From positions 124,001-188,000 of the forward strand of contig CAXAMN010026484.1 of NCBI GenBank assembly GCA_963970005.1: a stretch of 64,000 bases of DNA. The letters run 5' to 3'. The DNA comes from Durusdinium trenchii. Lineage: Eukaryota; Sar; Dinophyceae; Suessiales; Symbiodiniaceae. Below are positions 21,801-25,495 of this stretch, piece by piece (positions within the stretch are counted from its first letter, which is position 1; each line of letters begins with the position of its first letter). The notes under the pieces are model-generated. The model did not search any database and was not told the DNA's origin. It worked only from the letters and a program-made list of their open reading frames with translations. A program made the translations under genes and the position numbers.

Positions 21801-24800
21801 TACGTTCGAGATGTCAACGGGTGATGATATCCGGACACCAAGGAAATACAACAGCTCACGCAGCAAAGTCACTAGCAGTAGACGGGTACATTGCGGATAC
21901 TCGGATCTGTCATGAGTGATCTGTTACCGCCCAATAATTCCGCTAGCGCGAACTTACAAATTACACCGGCAAGGGACCCCAAATAGTGTAAAGAGGAACA
22001 GATGGAACATGGCATCACGTGGAAGGAAAGAAGGAGCACACAGATGAGAGCACAAATATGAGAGGATACATACAAGAGCACAAATGTGAGAGTGCACAGA
22101 TGAGAGCAGCAGATGCGGAAGCATGTGAAAGAGGGACCAGGCGTGAGTTTGTAAGGAGGAGAGTGCGACCAACGTAGTGCCAAAAATGCTAGAGCAGTAT
22201 GGCTTGAAGGTCGTTGTAAAACAAAAAGCTACAGACGCGCATGTTTTCCGCGTGTGCATGCAGTGGCAAGCTGCGAGTGCGTGCGACTCCGATGCGAGGG
22301 GCCGCCCCAGCGCAACCGCGTGGGACGAGGTGAAGGATGCGACGAAGCCGGAGGACGCAAGCCATGAATCATACTCGGCATCCACGTGGGGCCAAAGAAC
22401 CCGGCCGCCGCGCGAAATCGGATTGGCGGCACGCGCCTCCAAAAGAGTCAACAACAAGGGGGCCAGGTATTTGGTTCCATGTTTGAGCAGAGCCTTTACC
22501 CACACGGGGTTGCCACAAGTGCGATTGAGGTAGGCTAAAAAAAACCCTCGTGCTGCGCCTGCCACGAAATCTGCGCATCGAGATTCACAAAGTGCTGCGC
22601 CTGCCACGAAATCTGCGCATCGAGATTCACAAAGTGCTGCGCCTGCCACGCAATCTGCGCATCGAGATTCACAAAGTGCTGCGCCTGCCACGAAACCTGC
22701 GCATCGAGATTCACAAAGTGCTGCGCCTGCCAGGAAATCTGCACATCGGAGATCCAAAATGAGCAAATTGCACGAGGCTTCGCAAATTTTGAATTGTGTT
22801 TCAGAAATGCTGTGCCTGCCACGAAATCATGCCTGCAGGTCATACGAAATGCTGCCCTGGCCACGCAAAAGCATCCTCAAGTTCAAATTCCAAAAATGCG
22901 ACCCCTCTCACGAATTCAGCCGTTTCACCTCAAAATATCGCATCCATGGTGCGGATTCCCTGCGCCTGCCACGTGAAACGCAGTCCTGCGAATGACACAC
23001 GCCTGCCAACGTTTTTGCAACGTCCACAAAACACTGCGCCTGCCACGAAATTTGCAAAGTCTCCGATTCCTTGCACCTGCCACGTAAAATGACCTTTTCG
23101 AGGCTCCAATGTGTCGAATTCCTTGCGCCTGCCACGCAAAATGCATTTCATGTCCGAAAACGAGCACGGCACCTGCGCGAGAGCTTTGTCCCGGAAGCGC
23201 GAAACCCGCGACGCCCACTTTATGCGAGCCTGCGCAGTCGAAATGGACATGAGGAATTCAAAAAGTAACTTTTGTGCGAGCCGGCCCACGCAAAATGCCG
23301 CAACCACACGCGCGAACCCTGATCTAAACCCGGCCCTTAACTCTTACCGTAAGAACCCCTTAGTGCGGAGCACTATTTGGGGAAAAACGATCTATTGCCG
23401 CCGCTATTAATAATACACTACTTATTACTATTAATTATGTATTGGTCTGGGCCTTCCTCATACTGTCCACGCATCAGTGTGACACGCCCGCAACACGTCT
23501 GCGCCAAAAGGGGTTGTTTGGATTTGGCAATGTCCCATCGCAACCACCATCATGTAACATCCCATCACCAACTGCCCAACTGCAATTCCATGTGGCCCGT
23601 CAGCGTCTCACTTCGCCGAAGAAGAGATTCCACATTAAGGCAAGTGCCTAGCAGTTGCAAGTTAGCTGCCTTGCCAAATATCGCTACCACTACTATTCCT
23701 ACTACTTCTACTACTACTACTACTACTAGTACTGCTGCTGCTGCTACCACTACTTCTCCTGCTACTAGTCTTACCATTATTACCTTTTACTTTTATTACT
23801 CTTGTTTTTATTTCTACTACTACTATGCCCGCAATGACGACTGCGACCTAGTAACAACATGAGGTCGACGACCCTACTACAGTGAGGCATCCCTGGAAAC
23901 ATATTCTAATTGCCCGTCAAAAAAAACACCGTGCCTCCCAGAGAACAAGTAAGACAGAAAATAGAAGACTACAGGAAGAGAAGTGCAGAAGTTCCGCAGG
24001 TTAAGACTGTCACCACATGTGAGCACGATGCTCCAGCAAGTGACAGGCACAGACCCACGCATATTCTAACTGCTTTTTGGTACAGATTCTTTCCAGGCTT
24101 TGTAACCATATTCTGACTGCTAGCTCCACATAGTACTTCCACATGTTGACGTCACAGCCGATCATATGTGACTACCATAATCCCATGGGGGATTACATAT
24201 TACGAAGAAGTCCGCGTCAACGTCACGTTGCCGGCATACATCTGCCCTCGTGAACGTCACGTCACGTCAACGTCACGTCATGCACAGCATCAAAGACAAT
24301 TGCAAGTACATCTGAACGCCATTCGTCAACGTCACGTCACGTCACGGCGTCATCGCCAATCATCTGCCTTCGGCCACGTCAACGTCACGTCAACGTCACG
24401 TCAACGTCACGTCACAACGTCAACGCGAACCGCAAGTACATCTGCGTGCCATTCGTCAACATCACGTCACGTCAGCGTCACGTCACGGCGTCATCGCCAA
24501 TCGCAAGTACATCTGAATGCCATTCGTCAACGTCGCGTCACGTCAGCGTCACGTCACGGCGTCGTCGCCAATCATTTGCCTTCAGCCACGTCAACGTCAC
24601 GTCAGCGTCAGCGTCCACACCGTCATGACCGTCACGTCGCGGGACCCATCCGCGGACCATACTCCTTTAATACGGCCCCGATGAAGACGTGTAACGACCA
24701 TGACTTACTCGAGACCTTGTCATCGAGTGTCCCTGCAGGGGGACTCCACGTCATGCCGCATCATCTCTGTGAATTGGGGTCCATGGGGTTGCCATCTCAG

Positions 24801-25495
24801 ATGGCTTTTGACAGCTTGAGCAGTTTATGTATCTGAGTTCCAGCTCCATTGACATGAAACTTCAAGCACATCTGTAGAATCCCACGGAAGACGGTGGGAG
24901 ACTACTGTCAAGTCATTAGAGATTCAAACGACTTCAGTGAGTGCGATGAAAGAACAAGAAGTCGTTCTTTGAGAAGGGCAATATTTGGTTGAAGAAGCTG
25001 AGGGCTCTCCAGCATAGCCGCATTCTTCACAGTAGCTGGCTTACCCTTTTGGTGGGTCTTTTGAGGTGAAGCGGGCATGGCGCAGGCTCACAGCCGTCCC
25101 TTTTGATGTATGAGTGCCGATACTTGCACTTAGCCACCTGACTTTGATGCCTTTCCATAGCTTACTGTAGCTGCGTCCCTTTTCATTCCGTTTCACTCCC
25201 TTACCTTGTTTCCTTCCCAATAACCTGACAGGGTGCATGTAGTTCAGAAACCCTGCAAGCGTCGTTCGAACTTGCGAAGTGATATTTTTTGGCATCCAAC
25301 GCGGACCGGAAGCTGACAATGTGGTTCGGGTGTGTTGCACTCTCAGCAACATCACCAAAGATATCCAAAGATTGTGTTCTACAATACCAGCTTCAAACAT
25401 TTTGAACCTTTGTTGATGCCCATGAGATGACCCCAAAAGCGGCGCAGGAAGGCACCAAGGCCTACGAGCAAGCCGTGAAAGAGGGTGACACGCCT
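6829..25495 (+). CDS. Polyketide synthase ketoreductase domain gene in at least ten mini-exons (partial)
   Basis: The exons listed separately join into one PKS-type KR domain of about 215 residues, part of the short-chain dehydrogenase superfamily. Known family role: NADPH-dependent reduction of the beta-keto group on an acyl carrier protein-bound chain. Seen in order: Rossmann loop TGATGGLG, WLV helix, LVLLRRAG, a VDSKDSL segment at the usual CDV position, GVFHLAGVLDDG with the LDD fingerprint of B-type KRs, AQPKCG (lysine), GFSSTSSLFGYAGQ (serine), NYCAANSMLD (Tyr-x-x-x-Asn), NWGPWG, then a GTKAYEQAVKEGDTP tail. Phases match at every junction up to the ninth exon. Donors are a mix of GT, GC and GA, as known for dinoflagellates. 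KS, AT, DH, ER, ACP and TE motifs were not found in the window, so this is either one domain of a larger gene or a single-domain fragment. Expression is not shown. Confidence 0.85.
6977..7077 (+). repeat. CTACTAGGAGCAAG repeat array inside a PKS intron
   Basis: CCACTAGGAGCAAGGACGCC, then a TA-rich insertion (TATTATATAGTATATAG), then GGCATCGCTGCTAGTAACAA, GCCATCGCTACTAGGAACCAATGACGCC. Same family as 2,041. It lies between KR exons 1 and 2. Confidence 0.8.
7126..7156 (+). CDS. PKS KR exon 2: 31-nt micro-exon (WLV helix)
   Basis: A pyrimidine tract ending CCTCTGCCTAG is followed by 31 nt that complete the Gly codon and read AVVSWLVNDQ, then GTGGGC. This is exactly the segment expected between the GGLG loop and the QPSQLVLL strand of a KR. 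Upstream phase 2/1 and downstream phase 0 agree. Confidence 0.8.
7264..7350 (+). CDS. PKS KR exon 3: second beta strand
   Basis: Strong acceptor TTTGGCTTTGCAG, then 29 codons starting GLQPSQLVLLRRAG and ending DDDLAKCTVVE. In KRs this is the 'LVLLSR' strand whose basic residue contacts the NADPH phosphate. The best-fitting end is GAG followed by GCCTGG, a GC donor in phase 0; a GT two codons later (GCCTG/GTGAGA) is an alternative that does not keep the frame into exon 4. Confidence 0.8.
7351..8255 (+). other. PKS intron sequence, nothing recognised
   Basis: Unique-looking intronic sequence between KR exons 3 and 4. Open frames of up to 116 codons on both strands lack motifs. Confidence 0.4.
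8256..8422. repeat. Cluster of three nested or adjacent hairpins
   Basis: Three inverted repeats in 167 bp. (1) Arms 8,256-8,272 and 8,296-8,312 match 15 of 17, and their loop holds a perfect 16-bp palindrome TTTCTCACGTGAGAAA at 8,276-8,291. (2) GACCGC and GCGGTC at 8,324-8,338 with a 3-nt loop. (3) Arms 8,356-8,378 and 8,402-8,422 sharing GGTGCGACTCACC/GGTGAGTCGCACC plus GCCCAGG/CCTGGGC. They lie inside a PKS intron. This may be a fold-back or MITE-like element, but no target-site duplication was established. Confidence 0.75.
8655..9640 (+). repeat. CT-rich degenerate minisatellite (TCCTCTTCTTGTCC type)
   Basis: About 1 kb of imperfect TCCTCTTCTTGTCCT repeats, broken five times by a second motif of the type CAGCTTGGCCGCAGCTGCCAGCCxGTCTCCAGACCTTGTCCTCC (about 8,707, 8,825, 8,890, 9,063 and 9,422). 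It produces long spurious open frames on both strands (a leucine/serine-rich plus frame and a very acidic-basic minus frame). It lies in the intron between KR exons 3 and 4. The purine/pyrimidine asymmetry makes triplex formation possible (inference). Confidence 0.8.
9641..9925 (+). other. PKS intron sequence, nothing recognised
   Basis: Contains a short CACTTA triplication at about 9,806-9,829 and the acceptor region ending TGTGCCAG of KR exon 4. Confidence 0.4.
9926..10103 (+). CDS. PKS KR exon 4: LDD fingerprint region (may hold a 57-nt mini-intron)
   Basis: Starts after GTGCCAG and reads AAAVDSKDSLKLALEKAHSS, the segment that normally follows the CDV motif, and ends GVFHLAGVLDDGIIG. The LDD motif marks B-type KRs in characterised PKSs. 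Between the two halves, 9,986-10,042 (57 nt, starting GT and ending AAATAAG) encodes 19 hydrophobic residues that do not fit a KR; removing it restores the usual spacing. Because 57 is a multiple of three and contains no stop, retention also keeps the frame. The exon ends with one base of a Gly codon before GCGCCG (GC donor). Confidence 0.8.
10153..10344 (+). repeat. Dispersed repeat, copy 1 (TTCCCGAATGC...GGATGGxAGCATGA)
   Basis: Shares an ordered series of blocks with the last 161 bp of the window (63,840-64,000): TCCCGAATGC, AGGGTTCTC, AACTCTGGGG, GTTCGC, GTTCGCAACC or CAACCGTT, GGATGGxAGCATGA, AGATTCG. Same strand. Function unknown; likely a short interspersed element or a remnant of a larger one. 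Confidence 0.7.
10345..10803 (+). other. PKS intron sequence, nothing recognised
   Basis: No coding signal found. Two similar phrases CAGxCACAGTACTTTGTGCGxG (10,660) and CAGGCGCAATACTTTGTGCGTG (10,760), about 100 bp apart, suggest a local duplication just before the 15-bp array. Confidence 0.4.
10804..11619 (+). repeat. 15-bp minisatellite AGAGTGTCCTACAAG in three blocks
   Basis: Units of AGAGTGTCC(T/C)ACAAG run at about 10,804-11,033, 11,109-11,342 and 11,466-11,619, separated by about 75 and 120 bp of unique sequence. The variable positions are mainly TAC/CAC/CGC/TGC before AAG. As 15 is a multiple of three and the unit has no stop in most frames, it creates a 289-codon plus frame (KSVLQECPTRVSY type) and open minus frames (VGHSCGTLL type). 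I treat these as artefacts. It lies in the intron between KR exons 4 and 5. Confidence 0.9.
11915..11940 (+). CDS. PKS KR exon 5: 26-nt micro-exon
   Basis: After TTTTTGCAAG come 26 nt: two bases complete the Gly codon left by exon 4, then MTEQRMKK, then GCTGGA (GC donor). In KRs this is the G(M/L)T.ERF..V stretch that precedes the catalytic-lysine segment. The fit of both phase and sequence supports such a small exon. Confidence 0.75.
12082..12123 (+). CDS. PKS KR exon 6: lysine segment
   Basis: After AACTGCATCAG the frame reads VAQPKCGMLLALLK (14 codons, phase 0 at both ends) and meets GTAGCC. PK in this position corresponds to the active-site lysine region of PKS KRs (usually xPKxxGxxxL). 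Confidence 0.8.
12305..12376 (+). CDS. PKS KR exon 7: catalytic serine region
   Basis: 24 codons from GAA to CAG reading ELDWPLQWALGF then SSTSSLFGYAGQ. The SSxSSLFG(Y)xGQ block is the KR catalytic-serine loop. Phase 0 both sides. The donor is GCACTT (GC type). Confidence 0.85.
12377..12793 (+). other. PKS intron sequence
   Basis: Intron between KR exons 7 and 8, with acceptor TTTTCGCTTTGAG at 12,781-12,793. A GCTTACC...CATTTTGTTTGTGTG stretch lies early in it. No other feature recognised. Confidence 0.5.
12794..12865 (+). CDS. PKS KR exon 8: Tyr-x-x-x-Asn active site
   Basis: 24 codons reading VNYCAANSMLDHMSTFASDG then ALPE. Y-C-A-A-N supplies the catalytic Tyr and Asn of KRs. Only the first residue (Val for the usual Ala) is unexpected. 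It ends GAG before GTGTGG (GT donor, phase 0). The frame runs on for about 30 codons past the donor without KR similarity. Confidence 0.85.
12984..13155 (+). repeat. CGTCAC satellite, array 1
   Basis: Dense CGTCACGTCA, CGTCAGCGTCACG and CACCGGCGCGTCAC units. Related to the larger array at 24,213-24,640. Both flank the large PKS intron's repeated element. Confidence 0.9.
13434..13621 (+). repeat. (CTA)n/(CTG)n/(CGA)n compound microsatellite
   Basis: Runs of ACTACTACT, CGACGACGA, GCTGCTGCTGCTGC and CTACTACTACTACAACAACTACAACTACTACTAG inside element copy 1. The open frames across it are artefacts. Confidence 0.95.
13920..14023 (+). other. Assembly gap (10 N) bounded by an exact 47-bp duplication
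   Basis: 13,920-13,966 and 13,977-14,023 are identical (GCCTGCGCCTAAATTTGGTG and on to CAAAAA), with ten N at 13,967-13,976. This is what scaffolding leaves when two contigs that overlap by 47 bp are joined with a nominal gap instead of being merged. The duplication is most likely not biological. Confidence 0.9.
14659..14735 (+). repeat. (GTT)n/(GCC GTT)n/(GCT)n trinucleotide tract
   Basis: TGTTGTTGTCGTTGCC, (GTTGCC)3, (GTT)5, (GCT)5. A compound microsatellite. Confidence 0.9.
14935..15045 (+). repeat. GGCTGCAAGGCGCTTGC repeat family, copy a
   Basis: Contains GTGCCCGTCGACGGCCGGCTACAAGCGGCTTGCGTGCC and GGGGCGGCTGCAAGGCGCTTGCTGGCCAGCTGCAGACCGG. Shares its order of phrases with 18,340-18,485, 19,540-19,610 and 21,598-21,690. 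Confidence 0.8.
15046..15424. other. No recognised gene
   Basis: Sequence upstream of the coiled-coil gene. No spliced-leader relic, promoter motif or exon recognised. Confidence 0.4.
15425..15857 (+). CDS. Small protein with lysine-rich C-terminal coiled coil (frame broken twice)
   Basis: An ATG at 15,425 starts MSGWENISECTDG in one frame. The sense continues in the next frame as DDPEDPDTSPATGPDDAVEI and TPSGPWTFAPVATG. It then continues in the third frame as PTFSASNSNGAG, an ERVRVLEEQLRKVTEKAARA helix with heptad spacing, and a strongly basic KREKKRKAKKKDMAKAAK end before TGA. Both changes are -1: one at the GGG of 15,461-15,463 and one just before 15,575. One extra base at each place gives a single protein of about 145 residues: acidic N-terminal half, basic coiled-coil tail. 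Such tails often bind nucleic acid or localise to the nucleolus (inference only). No family recognised. It lies on the plus strand inside the 11.9-kb PKS intron. Confidence 0.55.
15858..16398. other. No recognised gene
   Basis: Short open frames on the minus strand (up to 109 codons) without motifs. Nothing else seen. Confidence 0.4.
16399..16599 (+). CDS. Possible N-terminal exon of the transposase-like gene
   Basis: ATG at 16,399 opens 66 codons reading AEWVDIPGAIRVADPAGLLA, then DCDCPERGFYLWCSF and VLRWRPAVKALPSVILLTQRFG. The Cys-x-Cys...Cys pattern recalls the cysteine clusters that precede KDZ transposases, but this is not a strict match. The frame stops at 16,597; the next block of coding sense begins after 16,678. 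An intron or a broken frame lies between. Confidence 0.4.
   Translation: MAEWVDIPGAIRVADPAGLLADCDCPERGFYLWCSFQVHGRKVLRWRPAVKALPSVILLTQRFGVT
16678..18000 (+). pseudogene. KDZ-like (DDE-superfamily) transposase, frame broken
   Basis: Three blocks read as one protein. Block 1 (16,678-17,414): NRFKLKLEDAWFKIRLLERY, LLGLVIDGHVKAGARRRCGV, KHKFCPWHVRCL, SHRAGGLLVACRSDGLIVHV. Block 2 (17,417-17,590): VQEYHGAESLSQRY, LVHDDACHLRRFA, matching the conserved '(Y/H)D(N/D)ACxLxR' stretch of these transposases. Block 3 (about 17,665-18,000): YIVDKFHSRGHVDAWCVANC, NTSICEITFAWLARFKRMAR, FWFF, including the NTxxCExxFxWL motif with the presumed catalytic Glu. Between blocks 1 and 2 a 10-bp duplication (GTTCATGT at 17,407-17,414 and again at 17,417-17,424) shifts the frame; between 2 and 3 lies a short intron ending about GTAAGCATTGG...CCG. 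Family assignment is by motif; KDZ is the best guess. Terminal inverted repeats were not found. Confidence 0.6.
17990..18530 (+). repeat. Imperfect direct duplication with GGCTGCCAATTG core (copies b and c)
   Basis: 17,990-18,160 and 18,210-18,525 share, in the same order, CTTGCGCTGAGGC(G/A)TCGTC, GCGGCTCCT, GGCCGGCTGCCAATTG, GACCGCTGTTGCTCAC, CTTCTGGGA(T/C)GA, ATGCTTTGGCTTT and GGGA(C/T)GAGCAAGAA. The second copy carries about 140 bp more, including GGTGCGGCTGCAAGGCGCTTGCGTGCCAGCTGCGG. Part is read in frame at the end of the transposase. This may be an intron-borne repeat. Confidence 0.8.
18718..18900 (+). CDS. Possible exon, helix-rich, unknown
   Basis: The frame contains an in-frame ATG at about 18,742 and reads PRSSNATSRQQFKEEMRAAW, EAVDKLLDPELVFGKRRGRR, SLALQSRLFV, stop at 18,898-18,900. 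The composition is coding-like (amphipathic helix then a basic patch). It probably belongs to the same mobile gene block as 19,091-21,491. No family recognised. Confidence 0.4.
   Translation: MVALLASAMPRSSNATSRQQFKEEMRAAWEAVDKLLDPELVFGKRRGRRASLALQSRLFV
19091..20563 (+). CDS. 490-codon open frame, unknown protein of the mobile block
   Basis: The longest open frame in the window. The first codon is CTG-like rather than ATG in context, so it probably starts at an exon edge. Coding-like segments: NYPQTRKSQNTKLVKILADA, HVAALAEEAVSRSLAKQGD, TCFTPEVFFERFSGDFQQLC; later TAEPIPPHSPLPPEYILADG, WAELDPDMASLCGLRSLLAD and LPDGVKTRWRYRIEPGQAA. The middle (about 19,490-19,690) instead matches the GGCTGCAAGG repeat family, and from 19,690 to 20,030 another frame reads more convincingly (RIANVDEAYATFAAFGLIAD, GGVEPLAPVWRMFQNNQDQR). 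A repeat-bearing intron near 19,500-19,690 is therefore likely. I recognise no domain. The gene adjoins the transposase and may be its partner ORF. Confidence 0.45.
   Translation: MLWLLHEWCSRSSFSWRCVPVNFIATLVNYPQTRKSQNTKLVKILADALDAHVAALAEEAVSRSLAKQGDAGPQQADTSGAKKPRLRVASSTITCFTPEVFFERFSGDFQQLCNADEVGVQDGLVLLSDPCCYVTFPAFNFHRSIVCHSVTLRGAAARDVLASDGYHAGQPVNHCKSSQPFVDACRSALQRRSSILLSILAGSRMWTKRMPPSQPLASSLTTRAKVQLRRWQSISTGELNRLLQFGECSRTTKTSGTFGEGATPPVSSSIMANMHPEVALPMERAEIGNHVGRTKERIMFYTAEPIPPHSPLPPEYILADGHAPWVWAELDPDMASLCGLRSLLADPDAAEKAVEEGKLARASNDNEALGQLNPDDADVARGVRFLPNAAGYEMKLPDGVKTRWRYRIEPGQAAIATAECRMGDRDVPLPPQHALQPAAERVLRFFPPHTTLLFDESAKKLFATMRTQSSVLATLATDAYHCLFHVSCFC
19540..19612 (+). repeat. GGCTGCAAGG repeat family, copy d, inside the 490-codon frame
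   Basis: CACCCTGCGCGGGGCGGCTGCAAGGGACGTGCTTGCCAGC and GGTCAACCGGTCAACC. Same phrases as at 14,935 and 18,340. Its presence inside an open frame suggests an intron or a recent insertion. Confidence 0.65.
20758..21491 (+). CDS. Further coding block of the mobile region (one -1 slip)
   Basis: 20,758-21,005 reads SNAERPEVFLGRAYVARAKS, LHKVLEALRDAWVEDTVNMP, EEQIYPGADVAGSVRGDL and ends ATQPDHFMLPTP. From 21,009 the sense continues in another frame: PDDEAVEGELQALPALHDAS, then TACSLSDGYGADG, DREICQATVLVGKPVVTWTM, GVTKKQWETVMKAATQAFP and KIVFFAPPNKVTVV, stop at about 21,489. The change is -1 at the C5 run 21,011-21,015; one more C joins both parts. Unknown function. Strong codon-level sense suggests a recently active element. 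Confidence 0.45.
21595..21700 (+). repeat. GGCTGC repeat family, copy e
   Basis: CCGTGGCCGGCTGCAAACAGCTTGTGTGCC, GGGACGGCTGCCAGCAGTTTGCGTACCAGCTACGGACAG, with the same order of phrases as 18,340-18,440 but more diverged. Confidence 0.65.
21720..22545. other. No recognised gene; short AGAGCACAxATGAGAG repeats
   Basis: 21,990-22,130 holds imperfect repeats of GAGCACA(C/A)A(G/T)(A/G)TGAGAG. The 270-codon minus-strand frame spanning 21,954-22,766 is produced by this and the 42-bp array and is not accepted as a gene. Confidence 0.55.
22550..22760 (+). repeat. 42-bp minisatellite, five copies
   Basis: GTGCTGCGCCTGCCACGAAA and TCTGCGCATCGAGATTCACAAA make the 42-bp unit, starting at 22,550, 22,592, 22,634, 22,676 and 22,718, with only a few substitutions. 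On the minus strand it encodes a 14-residue repeat (CESRCADFVAGAAL type). Confidence 0.95.
22761..23160 (+). repeat. Degenerate extension of the CCTGCCACG repeat
   Basis: Scattered GCGCCTGCCACG(A/T/C)AA phrases at about 22,812, 22,970, 23,036, 23,074 and 23,126, often followed by TTTGC or ATG. Looks like an older, decayed part of the same family. Confidence 0.65.
23161..23616. other. No recognised gene
   Basis: Unassigned sequence between the minisatellite and element copy 2. Confidence 0.4.
23617..24211 (+). repeat. Interspersed element, copy 2 (uninterrupted)
   Basis: From CACATTAAGGCAAGTGCC through a CTA-type microsatellite (23,685-23,826) and TATGCCCGCAATGACGACTG to GATTACATATTACGAAGAAGTC. 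Nearly identical to copy 1 without the 500-bp insertion. Followed at once by the CGTCAC satellite, whereas in copy 1 the satellite lies 200 bp before the element. Confidence 0.9.
24213..24640 (+). repeat. CGTCAC satellite, array 2, with higher-order structure
   Basis: Runs of CGTCAACGTCACGTCA and CGTCAGCGTCACG. A higher-order unit with CAAGTACATCTG...CCATTCGTCAACG and GGCGTCATCGCCAATC recurs at about 24,303, 24,433 and 24,503. Ends about 100 bp before KR exon 9. Confidence 0.9.
24739..24785 (+). CDS. PKS KR exon 9: NWGPWG motif
   Basis: Acceptor GTGTCCCTGCAG, then GDSTSCRIISVNWGPWG in phase 0, exactly the continuation expected after ...ALPE of exon 8. NWGPWG is the conserved 3' strand of PKS KRs. 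The end is uncertain: GGTTGCC right after CCATGG allows a GT donor in phase 1. The intron before it is 11.9 kb. Confidence 0.8.
24786..25426. other. PKS intron; possible LINE-tail relic, nothing firm
   Basis: The 131-codon minus-strand frame at 25,041-25,436 and a plus-strand phrase FMYLSSSSIDMK near 24,825 vaguely recall reverse-transcriptase C-termini but are too weak to call. A micro-exon bridging KR exons 9 and 10 (about 3 residues) may hide here. Confidence 0.35.
25427..25495 (+). CDS. PKS KR exon 10: C-terminal helix
   Basis: After CATGAG the frame reads MTPKAAQEGTKAYEQAVKEG then DTP, followed by GATCCC (possible GA donor). GTKAYxxAxxxGxTPL is the usual helix after NWGPWGExGM in this type of KR. 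The phase with exon 9 is not resolved. An alternative start is after GCGCAG at 25,447. Confidence 0.7.

Noticed and set aside
22550..22760. Regular 42-bp repeats as a CRISPR array
   Set aside because: No distinct spacers: the whole 42-bp unit repeats. The context is eukaryotic.
21954..22766. 270-codon minus-strand open frame with CESRCADFVAGAAL repeats
   Set aside because: The repeats come from the 42-bp minisatellite and the rest reads through low-complexity and repeat DNA. No protein family resemblance.
24820..25436. Possible LINE reverse-transcriptase tail
   Set aside because: Only one short phrase looks RT-like. No catalytic FADD motif, no continuous frame.
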